This document shows, piece after piece, positions 19,192-28,480 of a stretch of 64,000 nt of DNA (within the stretch, counting starts at the first letter, position 1; the number at the start of each line of letters is the position of its first letter). The DNA is taken from contig NZ_AUIO01000010.1 of the NCBI RefSeq assembly GCF_000423745.1, positions 1 through 64,000 on the forward strand, read 5' to 3'. This stretch comes from Streptococcus plurextorum DSM 22810. Lineage in GTDB: Bacteria; Bacillota; Bacilli; Lactobacillales; Streptococcaceae. The notes beneath the pieces were generated by a model. That model did not search any database and was not told where the DNA came from. It worked only from the letters and a program-made list of their open reading frames with translations. Both the position numbers and the translations under genes were made by a program.

Positions 19192-21843
19192 TTACTTGAT
19201 GCGACCTGGACGTTCTTTGTAGCCATAATACGCATCCTCAATAATCTCTTGCATATGGTCAACCATTGCGAGACGAGGGTTAGCAGGTGTACATTGGTCT
19301 TCGTAGGCAAGGAGGGCCAATTCACGAGAGTGCTCTTTGAGTTCTTTTTCATCGACGCCTTGAGCTTTCAAGTTCATTTGGATACCGATGCGTTCACCAA
19401 GGTCATACACTGCTTTCGCGTAAGATGCTACACCTTCTTCTGGTGTTGAAGCTGGAAGTCCAAGCATTTTTGCGATGTCTTGGTACTTCTCATCTGCACG
19501 GTAGTAGTTGTACTTAGGCCATGTTGCTGTCTTAGCTGGACGAGTACCGTTGTAACGGATCACGTATGGAAGCAAGATAGCGTTGGTACGGCCGTGAACA
19601 GTGTGGAAACGTCCACCAAGTTTGTGGGCCATTGAGTGAGAAATACCCAGGAAGGCGTTGGCGAAGGCCATACCTGCCATTGTAGAGGCATTATGCATTT
19701 TCTCACGAGATTCCCAATCTGCTTCTTTGACAGATTTTTCAAGGTTTTCAAAGACTAACTTGATAGCTTGGAGTGCCAAACCGTCTGTGTAGTCGTTGGC
19801 AACTGTTGACACGTATGCTTCTGTCGCGTGGGTCAAGACGTCCATACCTGTATCTGCTGCTACAAAGTCTGGCACACTCATAACAAAGGCTGGGTCAACG
19901 ATGGCAATAGTTGGTGTCAATGAGTAGTCAGCAAGTGGGTATTTACGGTTGTTTTTCTTATCAGAGATAACAGCAAATGGTGTCACTTCTGAACCTGTAC
20001 CAGATGTGGTTGGAATACCAACATACTTAGCTTTTTCACCCAATTCTGGGAATTTGAAGGCACGTTTGCGGATGTCCATGAATTTTTGAACAAGGTCACG
20101 GAAGTCCACTTGTGGTTGCTCGTAGAAGAGCCACATGATTTTCGCAGCATCCATTACAGAACCACCACCGATTGCGATGATTGTGTCTGGTTTGAAGGCT
20201 TTCATTGCTTCTGCACCACGTTCAACTGTTGTGATGTCTGGATCTGGCTCAATATCTGAGAAGACGGTGTACATCACTTTGTTTGAACGAAGTTGCAATT
20301 GTTCAATCACGCGTTGAACAAATCCAAGTTTCACAACGACTTCGTCGGCTACGATCATGACTTTCTCAACATTTGCCATTACTTGCAAGTATTGAATGGA
20401 GTCACGTTCAAAGTAAATTTTTGATGGAACTTTAAACCACTGCATGTTATTTCTCCGTCTTCCTACTTTCTTGATGTTGAGCAAGTTAAGGGCACTTATG
20501 TTGTCACTCACTGAGTTGCGTCCATAAGAACCACATCCCAAAGTAAGAGATGGAAGGAAGGCATTGTAAACGTCGCCGATACCACCGAAGGTTGATGGTG
20601 AGTTCCAGATAACGCGGATAGCTTTGACGCGTGTACCGAATTCTTTAGCCAAGTCAGCATCTGCTGTGTGGATAGCTGCTGAGTGTCCAAGACCGTGGAA
20701 TTCAACCATTTGACGAGCTGCTTCCAGACCTTCTTCACGGCCTTCTACTTTCAAGACTGCGATAACTGGTGATAGTTTTTCACGTGTCAACGGCTCTTTT
20801 TCACCGATTTCAGCTACTTCTGCTGCCAAAATGTTGGTACCTTCTGGTACCTTGAAGCCAGCTTGTTCCGCAATCCATGCTGCTGGTTTACCAACGATGT
20901 CTGCGTTCAATTTACCTTCTGCACAGTTTTTGCTGTTGGCTTTCACGCCGAAGCAGAATTCTTCCAAAAGGGCTTTTTCTTTCTTATTCACAAAATAAGT
21001 GTGGTATGACTTGAATTCTTCTACAAATTCATCATAGATGTCCTTGTCTACGATAACCGCTTGCTCAGATGCACAGACCATACCGTTGTCAAATGACTTA
21101 GACATAACGATATCATGAGCGGCTTGGCGGATATTTGCTGATTTCTCAACATAAGCTGGTACGTTACCTGCACCTACCCCAAGAGCTGGTTTACCGCAAG
21201 AGTAAGCTGCACGCACCATTGCGTTACCACCTGTCGCAAGAATTGTTGCGATACCATCGTGCTTCATCAACTCTGAAGTTGCTTCCATAGATGGTTTTGT
21301 AATCCATTGGATACAGTTTTCAGGTGCACCTGCTGCTACGGCTGCTTCATAGACAACACGGGCTGCGTGTGCAGATGATTCTTGTGCAGATGGGTGGAAG
21401 GCAAAGACGATTGGGTTACGTGTTTTTAATGCAATCAAGGATTTGAAGATTGCTGTTGAAGTTGGGTTGGTGGTTGGAGTCACCCCACAGATAACACCGA
21501 CTGGCTCTGCAATCAAGGTCAAACCAGTTACTTCATCGTCTTCAATGACACCAACTGTTTTGACGCCACGCATGTTGTTGACAACGTGTTCGCAGGCGAA
21601 GAGGTTTTTAGTAGCCTTGTCTTCAAAGACACCGCGACCAGTTTCTTCATGCGCGTGCATAGCCAAGACACCATGTTGATCAAGTGCAGCAACAGATGCT
21701 TTCGCAACGATGTAGTCTACTTGTTCTTGATTCAAAAGACGGAATTCTTCAAGGGCAACAAGTCCTTTTTGGACCAACTCATCAACATGAGCACGAGCTT
21801 CTGCTAATTTTTCTTCTGGTGATACAACTTTTTTATCAGCCAT
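19192..21843 (-). CDS. adhE: Bifunctional acetaldehyde-CoA/alcohol dehydrogenase
   Basis: AdhE (883 residues) reduces acetyl-CoA to acetaldehyde and then ethanol, reoxidising two NADH during mixed-acid fermentation. Residues 1 to about 440 are the aldehyde dehydrogenase half, with the catalytic Cys257 in DNGMVCASEQAV. From about 455 is the iron-type alcohol dehydrogenase half, with IAIGGGSVMDAAKIMWLF and the metal-site segment FLGISHSMAHKLG. The length is normal for this protein, which assembles into spirosomes. The ATG at 21843 has a perfect GGAGGA site. Two Rex-like operators flank its promoter, so expression should follow the NADH/NAD ratio. Confidence 0.97.
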   Translation of the reverse strand: MADKKVVSPEEKLAEARAHVDELVQKGLVALEEFRLLNQEQVDYIVAKASVAALDQHGVLAMHAHEETGRGVFEDKATKNLFACEHVVNNMRGVKTVGVIEDDEVTGLTLIAEPVGVICGVTPTTNPTSTAIFKSLIALKTRNPIVFAFHPSAQESSAHAARVVYEAAVAAGAPENCIQWITKPSMEATSELMKHDGIATILATGGNAMVRAAYSCGKPALGVGAGNVPAYVEKSANIRQAAHDIVMSKSFDNGMVCASEQAVIVDKDIYDEFVEEFKSYHTYFVNKKEKALLEEFCFGVKANSKNCAEGKLNADIVGKPAAWIAEQAGFKVPEGTNILAAEVAEIGEKEPLTREKLSPVIAVLKVEGREEGLEAARQMVEFHGLGHSAAIHTADADLAKEFGTRVKAIRVIWNSPSTFGGIGDVYNAFLPSLTLGCGSYGRNSVSDNISALNLLNIKKVGRRRNNMQWFKVPSKIYFERDSIQYLQVMANVEKVMIVADEVVVKLGFVQRVIEQLQLRSNKVMYTVFSDIEPDPDITTVERGAEAMKAFKPDTIIAIGGGSVMDAAKIMWLFYEQPQVDFRDLVQKFMDIRKRAFKFPELGEKAKYVGIPTTSGTGSEVTPFAVISDKKNNRKYPLADYSLTPTIAIVDPAFVMSVPDFVAADTGMDVLTHATEAYVSTVANDYTDGLALQAIKLVFENLEKSVKEADWESREKMHNASTMAGMAFANAFLGISHSMAHKLGGRFHTVHGRTNAILLPYVIRYNGTRPAKTATWPKYNYYRADEKYQDIAKMLGLPASTPEEGVASYAKAVYDLGERIGIQMNLKAQGVDEKELKEHSRELALLAYEDQCTPANPRLAMVDHMQEIIEDAYYGYKERPGRIK

Positions 21844-21885
21844 GGGGATTCCTCCAAAATTTCTTTTGTTTTGTTAACATTTCTC

Positions 21886-21903
21886 TTGTTAACTTTTTCA
21901 CAA
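21886..21903 (-). promoter_or_regulatory. Rex operator 2 (downstream of -10)
   Basis: On the minus strand the 18-mer reads TTGTGAAAAAGTTAACAA. It fits the Rex consensus TTGTGAA-N4-TTCACAA with one change. It lies just past the -10, where a bound repressor would block transcription. Confidence 0.65.
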
Positions 21904-21908
21904 GATAT

Positions 21909-21937
21909 ATTCTACAACATCTCAAGGGATTTGTAAA
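21909..21937 (-). promoter_or_regulatory. adhE promoter
   Basis: The minus strand shows -35 TTTACA (21932-21937), a 17-base spacer and -10 TAGAAT (21909-21914). The start would be near 21902, giving a leader of about 60 bases. Confidence 0.75.
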
Positions 21938-21948
21938 TACTTTCACAA
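21931..21948 (-). promoter_or_regulatory. Rex operator 1 (overlaps -35)
   Basis: The minus strand 18-mer TTGTGAAAGTATTTACAA matches the Rex consensus TTGTGAA-N4-TTCACAA at all but one position and overlaps the -35 of adhE. Rex repression of adhE is established in streptococci and other Firmicutes. Confidence 0.75.
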
Positions 21949-22002
21949 AGATTTTTTTCATTTTTTCTAAAGTAATCAAATTTTTTATTTACTGCCGATA
22001 AC

Positions 22003-22209
22003 AGACATCGCGTTATAGCGCTAGTTTACAGCATCAAAACAGCGACCGTGTCGACTTTAAATCAAAAATCCCACAACAATCAAAAAACAAAACCTCTCCT
22101 CACAAAGTACTGCCGCTAACCGTCACAAGACCCGTTCAATTCATATCAACCAGGTAAGGGTAAGACGTAAAAAATTTTCTTAGGGATTGGCCAGTTGAAC
22201 GGCTCTATA
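22003..22209 (-). other. Intergenic region between ntpD and the adhE promoter
   Basis: No gene is seen. CCGTTCAA (22132-22139) and TTGAACGG (22195-22202) are a perfect 8-base inverted repeat bracketing 55 bases. Its role is unknown. The rest shows no motif I recognise. Confidence 0.35.
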
Positions 22210-22233
22210 ATAAAAAGAAGCTTTCGCTTCTTT
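22210..22233 (-). terminator. ntp operon terminator
   Basis: AAAGAAGC and GCTTCTTT (22214-22233) pair around TTTC, with a run of five Ts on the minus strand. It lies 20 bases past the ntpD stop. Confidence 0.85.
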
Positions 22234-22253
22234 AGTCTGTTTCCTTTCGCTTG

Positions 22254-22874
22254 TCAATCGAGTTCTTTCACCTTCATCATACGAATGATATTTGACCGTT
22301 CATTTTCTTCCAGCTTCATCTGGATATATGAGATGGTCTCTTGTAATTGTGGAATGATAAGATGCTCCAAAGCATTGACACGACGTCTGGTTTTTTCGAT
22401 TTCATCTGCCAAGAGTTGACAAGTCTTCTCAATCTCAGTCAAGTCTAAAAGATCTTGACTGAGGGTCTGAAAGGTAGCAATGGCACTATCCATATCTGAG
22501 TTAGAATTGAGAAAGCCGTATTGAAACTGGCTCGCCTTTTCAGGTAATTGCACATGCAAACGTGGCACATTGACTGACATGATGTTTTCTTGCTCGATAT
22601 GCAGGTCAACGGCTTGTGTCGGCAAAGCAAACGATTCTTCAATGAAACTTTCTGGCAAGGTCGACTTAGCAAGCACAAAGGCCTGCATGGCTTTAGTTAG
22701 CCTTTCTTCGACGGATTGGCGCAGTTGGTTATTTTGCTTAATCAGGTCAATAAAGCGACGCATGAGTTCGTCCTGTTTGTCTTTGAGCAACTTATGCCCT
22801 CTGGTAGATGTTTTCAAGCGTTTTTTCAAACGTGACAACTCCATACGAGTGGGTTTGACATTTAGTCTGGCCAT
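22254..22874 (-). CDS. ntpD: V-type ATP synthase subunit D
   Basis: Subunit D (206 residues) is the central rotor shaft of V/A-type ATPases. The start [20 protein letters not shown] and long N- and C-terminal helices forming an antiparallel coiled coil (about 10-70 and 130-200) are typical. It is the last gene of the operon, 3 bases after ntpB. Confidence 0.95.
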   Translation of the reverse strand: MARLNVKPTRMELSRLKKRLKTSTRGHKLLKDKQDELMRRFIDLIKQNNQLRQSVEERLTKAMQAFVLAKSTLPESFIEESFALPTQAVDLHIEQENIMSVNVPRLHVQLPEKASQFQYGFLNSNSDMDSAIATFQTLSQDLLDLTEIEKTCQLLADEIEKTRRRVNALEHLIIPQLQETISYIQMKLEENERSNIIRMMKVKELD

Positions 22875-22877
22875 AGG

Positions 22878-24257
22878 CTAGTCCTCCGATTTTGGAAGGT
22901 ACTGATCCAACATCTCGTCTTTGATACGCTTGAGCTCTGTGCGTGGCAGGATAGAGAGCAATTCCCAACCCAACGTCAAGCTATCAATGATGCTACGGTT
23001 GGTGTAAAAGCCTTGATTGATGTATTCTTCCTCAAAGCGTGTCGTAAACTTAACATAAAGTTTGTCCGTCTCAGACAGCGCCGACTCACCGAGAACCACT
23101 GCCAATTCTTTGACTTGTTTTCCTTGAGCGTAGGCTGCAAAGAGCTGATTCATAGTTGCTGCGTGATCTGCGCGCGTCTTGCCGTCACCTGTCCCTTTAT
23201 CCTTAAGGCGCGACAAAGATGGTAAAACATTTATCGGTGGCTTGTAGCCTGCATTGTACAAATCACGCGCCAAGATAATTTGACCTTCCGTGATATATCC
23301 TGTCAAGTCAGGGATTGGGTGGGTGATGTCATCCTCAGGCATGGTCAAAATCGGAATCTGAGTCACCGACCCTTTTTTGCCGACCAAGCGTCCCGCACGT
23401 TCATAAAGGGTTGATAAATTCGTGTAAAGATAGCCAGGATAGCCTCGACGTCCTGGTACCTCACGACGAGCAGCTGAAACTTCACGCAACGCTTCGCAAT
23501 AGTTGGTCATATCTGTCATGATGACAAGGACGTGCATGTCTTTTTCATAGGCAAGGTACTCCGCCGTTGTCAAAGCCATCTTGGGTGTCGCGATACGCTC
23601 AATCGCAGGGTCATTGGCTAAGTTGATAAACATGACCGAACGTTCGATGGCTCCTGTCTTGCGGAAATCCTCCATGAAGTATTCTGCTTCTTCAAAGGTA
23701 ATCCCCATAGCTGCAAAGACAACTGCAAACTTTTCATCCGAATTGAGAACTGTCGCTTGGCGAGCAATCTGCGCAGCTAATTCCTTGTGTGGCAGACCAG
23801 AACCTGAGAAAACTGGCAATTTCTGGCCACGGACAAGTGTATTAAGGTGGTCAATGGCCGAAATCCCTGTCTGGATAAACTCATCTGGATAGTCACGGCG
23901 AATCGGATTAATGGCCTGACCGTTGATGTCAAGACTTTGCTCAGCTAAAATCTGTGGCCCACCATCTTTGACTTGACCCATGCCATCAAAGACACGCCCA
24001 AGCATATCTTCAGAAACAGCTAGTTCTAAAGGTTTCCCGCGAAAACGAACCTTGGTGTCACGAAGATTGATTCCCGCTGCCGATTCAAAAAGCTGTACTA
24101 CCGCCTTATCTTCCTGAACTTCCAAGACTTGCCCACGACGGATCGACCCGTCCTGAATTTGGATGTCTACCAACTCATCAAACTTGATTCCCTCGACACC
24201 CTCAACCATCATCAGAGGGCCGACAACTTCGCTGACGGTTTTGTATTCCTTAATCAT
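22878..24257 (-). CDS. ntpB: V-type ATP synthase subunit B
   Basis: Subunit B (459 residues) is the non-catalytic nucleotide-binding-fold subunit of the A3B3 head. [20 protein letters not shown] (about 144-163) sits where catalytic A has its P-loop, and it lacks the GKT signature. [20 protein letters not shown] is conserved. It overlaps ntpA by 8 bases, implying coupled translation and a matched ratio. Confidence 0.96.
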   Translation of the reverse strand: MIKEYKTVSEVVGPLMMVEGVEGIKFDELVDIQIQDGSIRRGQVLEVQEDKAVVQLFESAAGINLRDTKVRFRGKPLELAVSEDMLGRVFDGMGQVKDGGPQILAEQSLDINGQAINPIRRDYPDEFIQTGISAIDHLNTLVRGQKLPVFSGSGLPHKELAAQIARQATVLNSDEKFAVVFAAMGITFEEAEYFMEDFRKTGAIERSVMFINLANDPAIERIATPKMALTTAEYLAYEKDMHVLVIMTDMTNYCEALREVSAARREVPGRRGYPGYLYTNLSTLYERAGRLVGKKGSVTQIPILTMPEDDITHPIPDLTGYITEGQIILARDLYNAGYKPPINVLPSLSRLKDKGTGDGKTRADHAATMNQLFAAYAQGKQVKELAVVLGESALSETDKLYVKFTTRFEEEYINQGFYTNRSIIDSLTLGWELLSILPRTELKRIKDEMLDQYLPKSED

Positions 24258-26031
24258 GCGTCATTCCTCCTTTTGCGACGATAGCTTTTAGCTCTTCTGG
24301 GATGGACACTAAAAGAGCAGACAGTTTATCCAAATCCTTTTCTGCCACATATTTGGCACGCGCGATACGGTCGCGAAGCTCTACTGTCCCTTCAAAAATT
24401 TCATGGTAATAAGCACCCAACTTCAAGGCCTTACGCGCTTCTTTTTCAAAAGTGATGATTAAATCTAACATCAGTGATTGCTTGTCGTATGAGGTAAAGG
24501 TATCAACGTCATCAAAGGCATTCTGCTGAAGGTAATCCTCACGGATCATACGTGCAATCTGCATGGTGATTTTATCCTTATCAGACAAGGAGTCTAGCCC
24601 GACCAAACGAACAATTTCTTCCAACTCAGACTCTTCTTGCAAGGTTTTCATGGCATGAGTCACTTTTTCAGACCAATTGGTGCCAAGCTTTTCATCCAAG
24701 AAGTCACCAATCTCATCCGAGTAGAGAGAATAGGAGCTAAGCCAGTTCATAGACGGAAAATGGCGTTTCTGAGCTAGTGTAGCATCAAGACCCAAAAAAA
24801 CGCATACGATACGCAAGGTGTTTTGTGTGACAGGCTCAGAAATGTCTCCTCCAGGGGGCGACACTGCACCGATAGCCGTCACAGACCCCTCACGACCTTG
24901 ACTGCCTAGAGAAATCACCTTTCCTGCCCGCTCATAGTACTCAGCAATACGGCTACCGAGATAGGCTGGATAACCCTCATCTCCAGGCATTTCCTCCAGA
25001 CGCCCTGACATTTCACGAAGCGCCTCGGCCCAACGTGACGTCGAATCCGCCATAATCGCCACATTGTAACCCATGTCACGGAAATATTCTGCAATGGTGA
25101 TACCGGTATAGATAGACGCCTCACGCGCCGCTACAGGCATATTTGAGGTGTTGGCAATCAAAATGGTACGGTTCATCAGTGACTGGCCTGTATTTGGGTC
25201 GATGAGTTCTGGAAATTCGTTCAGAACATCCGTCATTTCATTTCCACGCTCGCCACAACCAACATAGACCACGATGTCCACGTCAGACCATTTCGCCACT
25301 TGGTGTTGTACCACCGTTTTCCCAGCACCAAATGGTCCCGGAACAGCTGCACCACCACCTTTTGCCACAGGGAAAAAAGTATCAATAACACGCTGACCTG
25401 TCAGCATAGGTTCACGAGGGTTGAGTTTCTTAGCAAAGGGACGGCCACGACGTACTGGCCATTTTTGCATCAAGGTGAGGCTTTCTTCTCCCTTATCCGT
25501 CTCAAGCAGGTAAACCGTGTCTTCAAGGGTATAATCACCTGGAGCAATCGCCTTAATCACACCGCTCTTGCCAAAAGGAACCATGATACGATGCTCAATG
25601 ACTGACGTTTCTTGGACAGTTCCTACAATATCACCAGCAACTACCCTATCCCCAACGCTAACGGTCGGTGTAAATGCCCATTTTTTATCTCGACTTAACG
25701 GTTTCACCTCAACACCACGTAACAAAAAATCACTTTGCGTTGCTTCATGGTAGGTGTCTAGCGGGCGTTGAATCCCATCAAACATCTGTGACAGGATACC
25801 TGGCCCTAACTCTACAGACAAAGCTTCGCCCGTTGTTACAACAGGCTCTCCAGGACCAATACCTGATGTCTCTTCGTAGACCTGAATGGAGGCTACGTCC
25901 TTTCGCATTTCAATAATTTCACCAATAAGGCCGACATTTCCGACCTTACAGATATCTTGTATATTGGCCTCTTCCATACCGCTCGCCATCACGAGTGGTC
26001 CAGAGACCTTAATAATTGTTCCAGTTTTCAC
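24250..26031 (-). CDS. ntpA: V-type ATP synthase catalytic subunit A
   Basis: Subunit A (593 residues) hydrolyses ATP. The P-loop GPFGAGKTV lies at about 232-240, and [20 protein letters not shown] at about 330-349. The non-homologous bulge region near 90-190 typical of V-type A subunits is present ([19 protein letters not shown]). It is preceded by a 115-base gap holding an inverted repeat and overlaps ntpB. Confidence 0.97.
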   Translation of the reverse strand: MKTGTIIKVSGPLVMASGMEEANIQDICKVGNVGLIGEIIEMRKDVASIQVYEETSGIGPGEPVVTTGEALSVELGPGILSQMFDGIQRPLDTYHEATQSDFLLRGVEVKPLSRDKKWAFTPTVSVGDRVVAGDIVGTVQETSVIEHRIMVPFGKSGVIKAIAPGDYTLEDTVYLLETDKGEESLTLMQKWPVRRGRPFAKKLNPREPMLTGQRVIDTFFPVAKGGGAAVPGPFGAGKTVVQHQVAKWSDVDIVVYVGCGERGNEMTDVLNEFPELIDPNTGQSLMNRTILIANTSNMPVAAREASIYTGITIAEYFRDMGYNVAIMADSTSRWAEALREMSGRLEEMPGDEGYPAYLGSRIAEYYERAGKVISLGSQGREGSVTAIGAVSPPGGDISEPVTQNTLRIVCVFLGLDATLAQKRHFPSMNWLSSYSLYSDEIGDFLDEKLGTNWSEKVTHAMKTLQEESELEEIVRLVGLDSLSDKDKITMQIARMIREDYLQQNAFDDVDTFTSYDKQSLMLDLIITFEKEARKALKLGAYYHEIFEGTVELRDRIARAKYVAEKDLDKLSALLVSIPEELKAIVAKGGMTHD

Positions 26032-26088
26032 ATATGCTCCTTTCTCAACAGACTGAGAGCCTTGTTTTCTCGTTTGTCTTTTGGTTCA

Positions 26089-26144
26089 GTTGTCCTATAA
26101 GTGCGACTGATTCTCTCATCAGGCCGCCCAAACAGTCGGACAAC
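26089..26144. repeat. Inverted repeat between ntpG and ntpA
   Basis: GTTGTCC (26089-26095) pairs with GGACAAC (26138-26144). Inside, CGACTG (26104-26109) pairs with CAGTCG (26133-26138), and CTGAT pairs with ATCAG. It would form a long bulged stem in the mRNA just ahead of ntpA. It could tune decay or translation so that A and B exceed the upstream subunits; that is inference. Confidence 0.5.
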
Positions 26145-26146
26145 CC

Positions 26147-26458
26147 TCACAAAATATTCTGCCCGATTGCTTTTTCCACATTGTCTTGAATATTTTTCAT
26201 ACCAATACCCAGACTTCCCTTATAGTTTGGTATCAAGATAAGCGACGGCACTGCCTGCTCTCGATAACGGGCAATGGTATCTGGAATGTCTCCTGCGACA
26301 GCCTCTGTCACATAGATGACCCCGTAATCCTGAGTTGCCAAACGATCAATGATGTGTCGTGCAGCTTGTCCTGACTTGGCATCAAAAATCTCAAATCCAA
26401 TCATTTTAAAAGGCAAAATAGAGTCCTTATCACCCACAACAGCAATCTTATAAGTCAT
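26147..26458 (-). CDS. ntpG: V-type ATP synthase subunit F (NtpG)
   Basis: This 103-residue subunit caps the D shaft and links it to the rotor. MTYKIAVVGDKDSILPFKMI is the typical Rossmann-like start and PSLILIPNYKGS is conserved. The name follows Enterococcus hirae ntpG; elsewhere it is called AtpF. It overlaps ntpC by 11 bases. Confidence 0.93.
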   Translation of the reverse strand: MTYKIAVVGDKDSILPFKMIGFEIFDAKSGQAARHIIDRLATQDYGVIYVTEAVAGDIPDTIARYREQAVPSLILIPNYKGSLGIGMKNIQDNVEKAIGQNIL

Positions 26459-27431
26459 AGATTGGTCTCATCCTTTCTTTTAAAACGCTCTGTTCAAAGC
26501 CATTGACCTTTCCTGTCAAAATCAAACGAAGATTTTTAACTTCCATTTCCTTATAGTATTGGTAGGCAAGGAGGGGCAAATAGCCAAAGGCTTCAAAGCG
26601 TGCCTCGCTAAGGTAAGCGTGCGAGACCTGATCTCTGGCTAATTCAAGCGACAGGCTACACTGACCATCTGAATCAAGCAAACCAGTCAAATGGTTGGCA
26701 TATGCCGTCTCATTGACAAGGATTAATAGCTCATCAAAGCGATTTGCTACTGCTAGTCGGATCAATTCTTTCAAATTAATCTGCCCTTCGTCTGACAAAA
26801 TCGTCTTCAAAAACGCCTGAGACAGCTTTGTTTCCCGCAATCGGAAAATGCAATTAAGGTTGTAAAGATCTGCCCAAGCCTGCACCATGTCTAAAATAAC
26901 AGGGTCATCAAGCTCTTTAGCCACAGCTACCAAATGTTTAAAATAACCGCGGTCTAAGAGAACATCAATCCCTTCTAAACGACCATACTCACGGTAATCT
27001 TGACAGGTGTCTTGCACTGCTTCGACCAAAACATCTGGCAAAAACTCTGACTGCTCTGTCTTAACCAAATGCTGCAAGGCCTCAAGCGAGTAAGCACCTA
27101 TAGGCAACAAAAACTCTTCCAACTCAAGACCAGCCAAATGATGCTTCAACAGCACTTTGAGGTTGTGATAAGTGTAAACGAGAGAAAAAATCTGCGCAAC
27201 AGCCTTTCCTCCCACTTGCTCACTGACAAAATCAGATGTCTTTGCCAACTCCGCCATTAAAATAGGCTCAAAATCCTCGGTCACCTCGTGATAGATAGTT
27301 GGTTTTAATATCTGCTGCGCTTGCACAAAATCCTTAGCTTTTAAGAGACTATCGAAGGTCTCCTTCGTGAGCAAATCCATCTCACGAATGCGAACCGCCG
27401 TATTGATACTTGCATAATCAATGTCCTGCAT
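26448..27431 (-). CDS. ntpC: V-type ATP synthase subunit C
   Basis: Subunit C (327 residues) is the funnel-shaped adaptor between the D shaft and the membrane ring (the yeast d-subunit equivalent). The all-helical pattern, with YASINTAVRIREMDLLTKET near the start and LLAYQYYKEMEVKNLRLILT near the end, fits the family. It lies between ntpE and ntpG. Confidence 0.93.
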   Translation of the reverse strand: MQDIDYASINTAVRIREMDLLTKETFDSLLKAKDFVQAQQILKPTIYHEVTEDFEPILMAELAKTSDFVSEQVGGKAVAQIFSLVYTYHNLKVLLKHHLAGLELEEFLLPIGAYSLEALQHLVKTEQSEFLPDVLVEAVQDTCQDYREYGRLEGIDVLLDRGYFKHLVAVAKELDDPVILDMVQAWADLYNLNCIFRLRETKLSQAFLKTILSDEGQINLKELIRLAVANRFDELLILVNETAYANHLTGLLDSDGQCSLSLELARDQVSHAYLSEARFEAFGYLPLLAYQYYKEMEVKNLRLILTGKVNGFEQSVLKERMRPIYDL

Positions 27432-27440
27432 GGTAACCTC

Positions 27441-27995
27441 CTAGCTATCCAACTGCTTTGACAGCCTACCGATCACGTCAGGGACCACATCGTTTAAAAG
27501 AGCACGAAATAAGTAGTTGTATCGAATGCCATCTGCTTCAAGGACAAAGCCTGCTTCATCTGCAATAGGCTCTGAAAGCAGGGTGATGTTCTCTGGCAAG
27601 TCCAGTGCGTGTTGTGTTTTTTGACCCAGTTGTAGGCTATAGTCCTTTTGGGAATCTAATTGCCCAATCACTCGATTAAAAAACTGAGCAAAGCTTTCCC
27701 TATCCCAAGCCGCCATCTGCTCATAAGCTTTGTCAAATAAGCTGTGCAGTTGCTCTTGACGATGGGCTAAAATGCTATTACGACTCTTATTGTCAATGGC
27801 CTGACTAGCAGTCGCAAACTCCAAAGCAAATTGCTTATCCAGCTGTGCTTTTTCAGCTTCTTCTTTCTCTAAGATAGCCGCAAGCCCTGCTTCACGTCGC
27901 GCTTGCTCAGAAGCTTCTGCTTTTTCCCATAAAAGCGATAACTCCTCTTCTTTACGAGCTAAAATCCCAGCCGTAAATGTTTGTAAATCTGTCAT
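27441..27995 (-). CDS. ntpE: V-type ATP synthase subunit E
   Basis: Subunit E (184 residues) forms the peripheral stalk with NtpF. The N-terminal half (about 10-90) is a charged, alanine- and glutamate-rich coiled coil. The C-terminal globular domain binds the head. Divergence is high in this family, so the call rests partly on its place between ntpK and ntpC. Confidence 0.88.
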   Translation of the reverse strand: MTDLQTFTAGILARKEEELSLLWEKAEASEQARREAGLAAILEKEEAEKAQLDKQFALEFATASQAIDNKSRNSILAHRQEQLHSLFDKAYEQMAAWDRESFAQFFNRVIGQLDSQKDYSLQLGQKTQHALDLPENITLLSEPIADEAGFVLEADGIRYNYLFRALLNDVVPDVIGRLSKQLDS

Positions 27996-28005
27996 AGGCT
28001 CACCC

Positions 28006-28479
28006 TTAGATAATCATCATCATCGCGATAACCAAGCCAAGAATGGCGTACATTTCAACCATCCCTGCGTAAATAGCGCCTTTCATGAAGTGTTCTTCAT
28101 TTTTGGCCAAAATTTGAATACCTGCTGTTGCCACACGCCCTTGAGCTACAGCAGATGTCAAACCTGTAAAGCCCATCGTAAAGCCAGCAGCTAAAAGCTT
28201 CATGCCAAGACCGACATCAATAGTGCCACCCATTTTCCCAAAAATCATCAAGGCAATAATCATGCCATAGAAACCTTGTGTCCCTGGCAAGAGCTGTAGC
28301 ACCAAAGATTTACCAAATTTTTCTGGTTGTTCTTTGGACATAGCTGCCGCTGCTTCACCTGTCATACCAACACCTTTGGCTGAGCCTGTCCCTGCTAAAA
28401 TCATGGACAAGGCCATACCTGCTGCAGCTAGCATCATGCCGCCATTTTCTGATGATAAAAATTCAATTAGTGCTTTCAT
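28006..28479 (-). CDS. ntpK: V-type ATP synthase subunit K (rotor ring proteolipid)
   Basis: This 157-residue protein has four membrane helices in two repeats and forms the ion-carrying rotor ring. The family's ion-site glutamate is Glu142 in GMVEMYAILG. Leu64, Thr67, Gln68, Tyr71 (LLPGTQGFYG) and Gln113 (AVAQG) align with the sodium-coordinating set of E. hirae NtpK (Leu61, Thr64, Gln65, Tyr68, Gln110, Glu139). That argues for sodium transport. The residue numbering was counted by hand. Confidence 0.95.
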   Translation of the reverse strand: MKALIEFLSSENGGMMLAAAGMALSMILAGTGSAKGVGMTGEAAAAMSKEQPEKFGKSLVLQLLPGTQGFYGMIIALMIFGKMGGTIDVGLGMKLLAAGFTMGFTGLTSAVAQGRVATAGIQILAKNEEHFMKGAIYAGMVEMYAILGLVIAMMMII

Positions 28480-28480
28480 C

